Below the pieces are notes generated by a model, which saw only the letters and a list, made by a program, of their open reading frames with translations, was not told the origin of the DNA and ran no database searches. Source: Periconia sp. R9002 (Eukaryota > Ascomycota > Dothideomycetes > Pleosporales > Periconiaceae). Taken from it: 64,000 nucleotides of DNA. The stretch's first letter is position 1. Every line of letters begins with the position of its first letter. Below are positions 55,579-64,000 of this stretch, piece after piece. Both the position numbers and the translations under genes were made by a program. Location: assembly GCA_023627715.1 (NCBI GenBank), contig JAMAHW010000017.1, forward strand, positions 186,001 through 250,000. Direction: 5' to 3'.

Positions 55579-58319
55579 GTGAGAACTTGTTGTCCAACTT
55601 GACGGACGACCACTACATCCACTCCGTTTTCCTAAAGGCGGCAAGCTGGCAACACTATGCATTAGTTTGTCGATGAATTGATGCCTGCATGTGCCGGGTA
55701 TACCCTGTTTTCTTTAACGCCAGAGAACACTGGAGAGGGAAGAGGATAGAAATAGACAGCCTCGGGATGGTGGCGATGCGTTTGGCTGACTGCGTATATG
55801 TACAGGAATACACAAATACGCAAAAAGTGCGGATACTTAGAATCTGGATGCATCGACTGACTGGCCGCCCTGCGCGCCTGGCCCCTTTATTTTTGCTTTT
55901 TCCTTTTGCCCTTTTGGCGGTATCACACTCCCGGGAAGGGAAGGCCGACGGAAAGTAATTACGGCCGAGGAAATTGTAATGCGAAGAAAAGGACCCTTCT
56001 ATTGTTAGTGCCTGTCACTGCCACTGGCTGATTTATTTTTGTTTTGCGGAAACATGGGAGAAACGATGCAGCCCTCTAGGCGCCACTGTCGCGCGTCTTA
56101 CCCAGCAGCCCTACAAGCTCAGCTCAGAGCGGTTGAGCGTTGCACACACCTCATCCCCCAGAAAATGGACGTTTTCTCAACCCAGCCTTGAGGCCAACTC
56201 CAAGCCAAACAGCTGCGAGTGTATATATTATGGCAAGCTTATTTCAACATCAATTGTTCAAGACCAAGATGTCCCAAGTCGACCGCCTCCTCTTGACTTC
56301 TTGGGTGCATCGAGTCGCATCGCCCAGAGACACAAGAACGACAAGACGAGGGGTGAAGCTCATGTCCAACTCTAGTCTGGCCTCGCCCAGCGAAGTCCAG
56401 CCTTTTTTATTTTATTTTTATTTCTTGATACTAACAACAATAGAAAGGCCTCACCAATTCACATGCGGCGCTCGCAAATGATTTGTCGCCACAAGTTCAA
56501 CACGCATTGCTGCCTCGGACATTACTTCAGACGCAAATGGACAAATGGTTTTGTTGCCCCGAGTGCCAGAGGGAGCACGGCCTCTAGAGGACACCCACGT
56601 GGGTCAAATTGTGGCATTACAGGTTGACGAGCTTTCCAAGACGTAAAAAGAGTGCAATTTTTGTTGCATCTCGCGCGCTAAGGATCGCTTCCCAGTATGA
56701 GGAAATGGCGAGGAGTTCCATGCTGGTCCTGGCAAATCCCCGGACCACTATCCTGCTCGTTGTGTATTTTCAGAAGCAATGGTTCTAAAGTCCAAGAGGC
56801 AGCAAGCCATGTCTTGATGCTGAGGCAGTGTGGAAAATGGACAAGAGAGGGCAAAGAAGCGTCAGCTAGAGTTATGACAAGTCTTACAAGATCATTGAGC
56901 GGGAGTGGGACGCTTAGATGGACTAAGACGGTGGGCTGAGAGACGAAGGCCTTGGGAGGGACGCTTGAGGGTGTAAGCGTGGGGACAACCTTTCGTGTGG
57001 GAATGGAAGCAACACTGGGCAAGGGACGATCCGATGACCAGGATAGCCGAGATGCATAATCAGCAATCCGTCCATGCAGGAGCAATGTGGTCGACTGTCG
57101 AATGATGAAGTGAACAGCCTTCTTTTCACGCACCATATCCCTTGAGCATGTATAGTGTGGTAACTTGCAAGGCGGCGCTCATGATGGCGGAGTGCCCCCT
57201 GTTTAATGAGGCCCCTACAGTTTGCAGTTCTACAGCGCTGGCGACAACGACATCGATTGGGCCGTGGGGTCTTGTGGGCTATCAGCTGCATATATGAGAT
57301 GGGGCTGGTGAGGGCTGAATCCAGAGACAACCAGGCATCCAGAGTGGCGGTAGTCCAATGGACAGACAAACAGGCAGGCACATAGGCATAAATGGTGATG
57401 CGCCTCGTACTAGCGGCAGTCGTACACGAGACAGTAGTTTCAATGGCCTTCCTGGAATGGCTCTCCGGCCACGGTGGATGGGCACTGTTTTGGGAGAGGC
57501 TACACACGCTACAGTAACAAGTACGCTATGCTACGCCTCGCACGCAAGAGAAAATTCTCAAATGACCCACGCACGCCACGCATCCACTCACGGGCGTTGA
57601 CTTGGTTAGATGGTGAAGGAGTGCGCCATTGGCATTCGCCTCGTCCAGGGCTCGTGTTTTGGGTGTTTTGCGAAGAGGGAGCGAACATGTGGGAGCGGTA
57701 CACGTCCAGGGTCAACGACAACGTGCTCGCAGGGCCGCCGCCGATTGGTCCATGGCATCTTGGAGGTGAGATGCGCCCAGATGTGCCAAGGGGCGCCAAG
57801 TTTTCCGCCTAGAAATCTTGGTCCCTTTTGGCATCTGGCGTCCGATACCAACTTCTAGTGACCCGTGCTCTCGGACCATGCACATGGAAGACGACAATCC
57901 AATCTACCTCCATCATGGCCACCTGCTCTGGCTGCTCACCCACGGAGGCCTCCGCTGCGGACGCTGCACCACAATCCCACCTTCTACCTCTCCCTGCACA
58001 TGCCCCAGTCGTCACCTCTCATTGGACCCGGCCCCATCGCGCATCCCGTTCGTGCCTTCACCCTTCACTGCCCTCCACTGACCGGCCCCGAGCAACTATA
58101 AACACAGCTGCACCGGCCCCCTTGTACCACTCCTCTCCCTTCCTTTCTCTACCAGCCCGCTGCTCGAACCTTCCTTCTTCCCCTCCCCTTCCCCTACCCT
58201 CCTCCTCTTCCTCTTCTTCGAGCGCAACACATTCTTTTGCTCCGTAGGAATAGGAATAGCACCGAACACAACCACAGAGGGAAAAGAAGCAAGTCACTTT
58301 CGAGTGCACCGCCGCCGCC
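55579..58319. other. Long intergenic region upstream of PHO89
   Basis: 2.7 kb with no convincing gene on either strand; several open frames of 80-190 codons at 56700-57850 lack conserved motifs and overlap one another in different frames. It holds the CWC21 3' UTR and the PHO89 promoter, including a CACGTG palindrome. The 150 bp just before PHO89 are strongly pyrimidine-rich, typical of a well-expressed fungal gene. Confidence 0.5.
56593..56604. promoter_or_regulatory. CACGTG palindrome, candidate Pho4/NUC-1 site
   Basis: ACCCACGTGGGT is a perfect 12-bp palindrome with a CACGTG core, the high-affinity type of site for the bHLH phosphate regulator (Pho4 in yeast, NUC-1 in Neurospora). It lies about 1.7 kb upstream of PHO89, which is far for a fungal activator site, so the link is tentative; CACGTG also binds other bHLH factors. 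Confidence 0.3.
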
Positions 58320-60186
58320 ATGGTCATGGAACAGTATACCTACATCTTTGCCATTGGCACCATGTTCGCCTTGCTTGATGCCTACAACAACGGTGCCAAC
58401 GATGTCGCCAATGCCTGGGCCACCAGTGTCTCCTCCCGATCTATCACCTATCGCCAGGCCATGGTCTTTGGCACCATTTTCGAAACAGTGGGCGCCATCA
58501 CAGTCGGTGCTAGAACCGCTGAAACCATCAAGAACGGTATCATTCCTTCCGACACTTTCAAGGGCGATGCCGGCGTCCAGATGTTGGCCTTCACCTGCGC
58601 TCTCGTCGGTGCCTCCACTTGGGTGATGTGGTGCACAAAACACTCGGCCCACGTCTCCTCGACCTACTCTTTAATCTCGTCCATTGCTGGTGTTGGTGTC
58701 GCAACTGTTGGTGCTAAGAAGGTCCAGTGGGGATGGAACAAGGGCAAGGGTCTCGGTGCCATCTTCGCTGGTCTCGGTATGGCTCCCGCCATTGCAGCCG
58801 GCTTCGCTGGCACCATCTTCATGCTCATCAAGGTCGTCGTCCACATGCGCAGGAACCCCGTCCCTGTTTCCATTTACACAGCGCCCTTCTTCTTCCTCGT
58901 TGCCGGAACCATTTGCACACTCTCTGTCGTTTACAAGGGTTCTCCCAAGCTCGGTCTTAACAAGAAGCCTGCTTGGTATGTCGCCTCGGTCGTTATGGGT
59001 ACCGGCTTCGGTGTTGCTATTCTCTCGGCTCTCTTCTTCGTTCCCTACATTTATTGCAAGGTCATCAACAGGGATCACACTCTCAAGTGGTACCACGCGT
59101 TCCAGGGGCCACTTCTCTTCAGGCGCCCGGCTCCCGAGAACGGCCAGGTCATTGTCCCCAAGTACGCCGTGGTTCAGGACGACGACCTCCCCGCTGACGT
59201 CAACACTCCTTCCATCAGTGACGATGAGGACCCCAAGAAGGGCGCCCAGGATGCTATCACCCCCGCTGAGTCCGAGAAGGGCACTGTCCGTGGCTCCGAG
59301 AACCAGCAGCTCACCTACAAGGAGCTTGTCGCCCAGGGCGAGGCGAGGTTCCACGCTAAGCTGCGACGCGGACGCGGACCTCTCGCTTGGGCTATGCGCT
59401 TCCTCCACAACAACCCCATGGGCGCTGGTGAGATCTATGAGAGGAAGAACTTGGTTACTTTCCTCAAGCGCATTCCTCCCATGATTGTTGTCGCTCTTCT
59501 CTACGGTCTTCACTATGACATCCACTCCGCCCAGGCAGGTATCCACGGCACTCCCGAAGGTGCCCGCATGGAGCGTGTTTACGCCGCCGCCGAGAAGTAC
59601 CCCGACGAGGTCGAATTCGCCTACTCCTTCATTCAGATTCTCACTGCCTGCACTGCCTCCTTCGCCCACGGTGCCAACGACATTGGTAACTCTGTAGGTC
59701 CATGGGCCGTCATCTACTACACCTGGCAACACGGCAAGGTCGCTGGCAAGAACACCCCTGTTGATGTCTGGCAAATTGCCGTCCTCGCTCTCACCATCTC
59801 CTTTGGTCTCATCACCTACGGTTACAACATCATGAAGGTTATGGGTAACAAGGTACGTTTTGATATTTCCCAGTCTAAATTCTCGACATTATCTAATTTG
59901 GCATCTTCAGATCACCTACCACTCTCCTTCTCGTGGTTCTTCCATGGAGATGGGTGCCGCCATCACTGTGCTCGTCTTCTCCCAATACTCTCTTCCCGTC
60001 TCCACCTCCATGTGCATCACTGGTGCCACTGTAGGTGTGGGTCTGTGCAACGGTACCATCCGCGCCGTCAACTTCCAGCGTGTGGGTCTCCTCGTGTTTT
60101 CCTGGATCATGACCATCCCCGTCGCCGGAACCATCGGCGGCGTGCTCATGGGCTTGATCCTCAACGCCCCTCACTTCAAGAAATAA
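58320..60186 (+). CDS. PHO89: Na+/phosphate symporter Pho89 (PiT family)
   Basis: Two exons, 58320..59852 and 59911..60186, 602 residues; the ATG has a strong GCCGCCATGG context. Pho89/PHO-4 type permeases take up phosphate with Na+ at the plasma membrane under phosphate limitation. Both PiT signature repeats are present: GANDVANAWATSVSSR (residues ~25-40) and FAHGANDIGNSVGPW (~455-470). About 12 hydrophobic helices flank a cytosolic loop (residues ~270-365) rich in Asp/Glu/Lys. The final exon (ITYHSPSRGSSMEMGAAITV ... LNAPHFKK) supplies the last two or three helices. Codon use is strongly biased, suggesting high expression. Confidence 0.95.
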
Positions 60187-63100
60187 GCGAGACATCTAGA
60201 TTCAACTAGACGGAAACTGCACGAGTTAATGTAATTGGAGGGGGCGCGATTCGGAGAAAAAGTTTAAAGGTCGAGATACCCGGTTGGTCTGACGTTGTGG
60301 GTTTTGGTCGTCACATTCTTCTTTCATACATGTTTATAAATAGTCATTTTTTTAGTATTACCCTCTTTCACGTCTTTGGAAAGTTATAGATTCCTCTCTT
60401 TTCAACATGACAGCATCATCAGTCAAACTCTCACTCGAAACTGTTGCACAGGTAGCGTAGCACATCAATCTAGTCGATCGTGGCTTGTAAAACAAATATA
60501 TCAAACGAAACATGAACCCGCCGCGATACACGTGTGACTTTCTTCACAAGTACGATTTTTCGGTCCTACTCTACCTTATCAACGCATACACATACAAAAA
60601 ACAAGAAAAAGAAGGCATTGTGTATGTACGTACATTCACAGCCACATGTGCACACCCTTTCCCCCTTCCACCCACCCACCTTCCTAATCCACGCATGCAT
60701 CTACAGTAACGTCTGCATCTGCATTACATCTCGTATCCGCGCGCACGGGACGCAGTACCGCACCCACACGTGTCCCATGCATGTGGGGGACTGGGGAAGG
60801 AGAGGGGTGGGTTGCATTTTCGTGTCTGTATATCTATCTGCATCAAATTTTGATTAATTGTTCGGCTGTGCTGTGCTGCCGTTACGTTGCGTTGGGCTCA
60901 ATGCGAAGTGGTGTCGCGTGCCCCCGACCCACTCACCTATTTTCCCATCAATGGTAATGGAGGAAGTAGAAGTGTTGGGTGCATATGTTCTAGAACGCAT
61001 TCGGGATTCGTGTGGGGTTTGGTTTACCCTTAGAGGATGGATCTTGTTTTTGTGTTTCGGTAAGCTAGGGAAGGTTTTCTTGGCGGTGCGGTGCGGCGGT
61101 CGTAATTTTCTTCTCGCAATCGAGGTACCTTTTGCGCTCCTTCCGTTCTGCGCTTATGTACGATGTAGCACGTCTGCCAAACTCCTATTCTTTCTCTTTC
61201 GTTGTTGGAATAGATACGGCAATACATCACCCCGAACCCATACCAAAACTCTCCCTCATCCCTCCTCTAGTACGCCCAAAGGGCACTCCAAACTTTCCGC
61301 TGCCCGTTCGATGTAAATATAGAACCCCTGTCCCTTTCGCCAAGCCGTCCGTGTCACCCGGAAAGCTTAAATCGACCCCCTTGTCTACACTCCCGCCCAC
61401 TCAACGGCGCGGGTCGAGACACGTGGGGAAGATGATTGGGTGGTGTGGGCTCCGTGCTTTTTGCGGGTACGTGCGTGGGCGCCCGGCGCTAGGGATAGCA
61501 GACTTGGGTGAGCACGCACGTGGGGTGCAGTAGCAGAGCGCGGGGTGTAAAAGTGTTATTGATGATTACGCTGTAGATGAAGTGTGATTTTGATAATTGT
61601 GTACCTACTGTGTGGTTAGATTTATGTTGGGGTTTTGATTAGGAATTTACTATCGGAGATCGTAGGAGGTGAAATATTGAATTGTTAAAGGGTTTAGTGA
61701 TGTACATAAATATGAGGCCGTGGTGCCAACTACATCACTCAAGTGGTTACTGCAATGAGGAATCGAGGGCTGAAGTGCATCTAAGATACCTAGATAAACG
61801 TCGACGTTCTTGGTATGACAGCACTTGAAGCATCAATTGATGTGTTTTCAATTTCCGCATCTCAGTATGGCCATGAATAGCGTCTGCACCTTTCAACTTT
61901 TGAGAAAGCTTGTGGGTAGTTATGATGATAGTGATTGTTCATGGCAGAGGAATTGTTGGTTGGATGAATTGTTGGCATTGATGTATTTACCCGAATTATT
62001 GAGAAGACGATAGAGTTTTCTGAAATTTGTCTGCGTATTGATTCAAAGAGTCCACTAATAGGAACACTTGATCCCCCTGTGAATATTGTCCATATCTGTC
62101 CCCCTCGCTCCCGATAAACCTCAGCCCCCTATGACACTTTCAACCGACCCAACGTCTCATTCTTTTGTAAACGTATTGATGGATTAAGGAGAATATTATC
62201 TACAATACCTCCTCATACTACTTACTCTAGCTAGGCAGTTTCATGGGTACCCCTACTGATTTACATCGCACGGCGTCGTATAGTAAAATCGCGAAAGCGA
62301 TCAAAGACGTTAAACATCAACCAAACTAACCTTGACCTCTTTACCGTTAAGCCCGGCTTTTTAGCCCGTTTTATTTACATGTATGCATATCTACATGCCA
62401 ATCTTCACATATTTCTCGTATTTGTGCCTCACCACCTAGGTTCAAGAGCTTATATAATTCTCTTTTACCTGGGGTTCGTTTAATAGCACGAGAAGTTATA
62501 TCCAGAAACCAAAACCTATCCTACTGCATCCAAACTATAATATACATATATGCCTCCCTATGCGTCGTAATATCGCGTTAATATTACAGCCGAACAGTGT
62601 TCTCCGCGCTTCCCACAAAATTCATTATTCCCCTTAGGATCTGGATATCTGTATCTTACGTAAAGCTGAAACCCTAGAAGCAAAGCATCGCCCTCCACCG
62701 CATTATTGCGTATTACTCAATTACCACATCAAACAATAGAAGGGATATAGCACAAATAGTGAATACAGGATCATAGTGCATTTAAATAGAATGTAAGGAT
62801 CGAAAGATCAGGCGGCAAATAATCCCTTATTTTGCTAACCATTGCCGCAGGTAGAGGAATCATTCTTCATAGGAGCCTATATCCAAGTTTTTCAGTGAAT
62901 TTCATCTAAAGTCTCTTTAAGCACGTTTTGGTTTTTTTTCTTTTCTCTTTTTTCAAATCCTTCTGAATGATATAGAAAGTGTAGCAACCTAGAAGGGAAT
63001 ATGGCTGGAATATTTGAAGGCGTAGCGCATCATAATGTCTTCACCCGACATAATGCTCTTCTAATAAATGCCAAAGAGCCGACCAAAAATATTAAAAAAT

Positions 63101-64000
63101 GGCATAGTAATAAGGGCATGTAAAAATGCTGCTTGTTGTGTGCAAACTTGTAACTGTAACAACCTTAAATATCTAGCGTGTTCTCGAATCAGAGCCAATA
63201 AACTATCACAAACCTATTGAGGAATCAATTGCATAAGCGACAAAAAATGTACACGGACGCCAGGAAAACATGTTTGAGTCAGCATACCTCTCTGGCGTTC
63301 TGAAGCAACTCATCAGATGGAGCGGCAGAAGATGGTCAAGAAACCTTCATCTTCAGATAGTAAAGCGCAGCTGTGATCGAGCGAGGCAACGGCGTGCTTA
63401 TGGGAGAGAGGAGCCAATGGTGGTATCGGAATTCTTATCAAGAAGTAATTAACGCTCGCTTCCATTGTTACCATCACGTACAGTGTGTTCTAATTGCCCG
63501 CGTCAAGATGTGAATTACTAAGGAAGCCTAAGTGCTGGCTTAAACAAGACTTCAAGGTTACATTCGAACGAAGAGGAACTGGATTTATCATGGGGGTTGG
63601 CTGAGCACGGAACAGGGCGTTGACAGCTTTTCTTTCTCTAACACACCATTTAAAAGTATGGAGAAAGTACGTGAAGAGAATGTTTAACGATACTTTAAAG
63701 TAGAAAGTGCGGTTAACAGCCTTTTCCCAACCTCTAGTGCTAGTCAAACCCCGTAATGTTGGTTAAGCATCTTGTTTCTGCCAAACTCAAAGACTTTATT
63801 ATGTTCACCGAATACTTGTATCGATAATCCTCGCTGTTACACAGCATTCCAGCTAAGAACAACTCGAGTTTCCCAAATTAATATCTACCTTAGCTCTTTA
63901 TTCAATGATGGTTGTGCGCCTCGTCACGTGGCTTTCCCGGCTTCACTGCGTTTGCACACTAGGTGGGGCATATATAAGCTCTACCCCCATATGATAGTTG
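60187..64000. other. Gene-free right end, increasingly AT-rich
   Basis: 3.8 kb. The first 300 bp are PHO89 3' UTR. From about 61600 the sequence becomes AT-rich with short unrelated open frames. A stretch at 62244-62325 (MGTPTDLHRTASYSKIAKAI...) looks momentarily coding but ends quickly. Possibly degenerate repeat sequence, but I identify no transposon domain, terminal repeat or tRNA. Confidence 0.45.
63971..63978 (+). promoter_or_regulatory. TATA-box-like element near the right edge
   Basis: TATATAAG lies about 22 bp from the window end, after a return to GC-richer sequence with a CACGTG at 63925-63930. It may be the core promoter of a gene beginning just beyond the window. This is a guess from composition. 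Confidence 0.25.

Noticed and set aside
56678..57507. Overlapping minus-strand frames of 152 and 194 codons upstream of PHO89
   Set aside because: They overlap in different frames, show no domain, and lack plausible splice links to conserved exons.
58671..59774. 367-codon minus-strand frame opposite PHO89
   Set aside because: Antisense shadow of a highly codon-biased gene; composition is Val/Asp/Gly-rich without domains.
1..64000. Secondary-metabolite, defence or mobile-element gene cluster
   Set aside because: No PKS, NRPS, terpene cyclase, NLR-like, transposase or reverse-transcriptase motifs were found; the neighbours are dispersed housekeeping genes.

Overview
This window looks like nuclear DNA of a filamentous ascomycete (Pezizomycotina; most likely a Dothideomycete, judged on gene style only). 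The evidence is short GT-AG introns of about 50-150 nt with CTAAC-type branch points, C-ending codon preference, dispersed single genes on both strands rather than operons, and fungus-type proteins such as a fused PABA synthase, a secreted bicupin oxalate decarboxylase, GGC1, EDE1, TDA3 and PHO89. I resolve 23 protein-coding genes, one cut by the left edge. Most are multi-exon; exon joins were worked out by hand from splice signals and checked for reading-frame phase. I saw no tRNA, rRNA, CRISPR array or intact transposon.

Layout. 0-5 kb: the 5' end of an MMtag-domain gene diverges from Mediator subunit MED6, followed by a convergent Ran1/Ksp1-type kinase. 5-14.4 kb: gene-poor, holding only the methionine-salvage enolase-phosphatase E1, whose four introns are unusually long (381-640 nt). 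14.4-21 kb: SEC22 (R-SNARE, with a GC-AG intron), an ASX-homology nuclear protein, an oxalate decarboxylase and a divergent DUF1275 membrane protein. 21.4-25.8 kb: an arrestin-fold protein converging on a six-exon membrane glycoprotein with an internal tandem duplication. 25.8-28.2 kb: AT-rich, repeat-bearing island with a possible F-box relic. 28.2-34.8 kb: a WW-domain protein and the endocytic scaffold EDE1. 35.7-44 kb: an uncharacterised, probably mitochondrial protein, an NAD-dependent SDR, the mitochondrial GTP/GDP carrier GGC1, the Rab GTPase YPT1 and an MFS transporter. 44.8-55.6 kb: PABA synthase, TDA3-like FAD oxidoreductase, COG1, CDC123 and the splicing factor CWC21. 58.3-60.2 kb: the phosphate permease PHO89. 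60.2-64 kb: AT-rich and gene-free.

How the genes fit together. This is a housekeeping segment, not a biosynthetic or defence cluster. Several genes serve the secretory and endocytic system (SEC22, YPT1, COG1, EDE1, arrestin-like, TDA3), but they are scattered and I see no sign of co-regulation. Divergent pairs likely to share promoter space are MMtag/MED6 (203 bp), oxalate decarboxylase/DUF1275 (481 bp) and CDC123/CWC21 (372 bp). The most notable points are splicing anomalies (SEC22 GC-AG intron, YPT1 first-exon donor, long E1 introns), the 51-bp coding tandem repeat, a 12-bp CACGTG palindrome upstream of PHO89, and the uncharacterised conserved protein at 35.7-36.7 kb. I did not find a convincing new multi-gene system.
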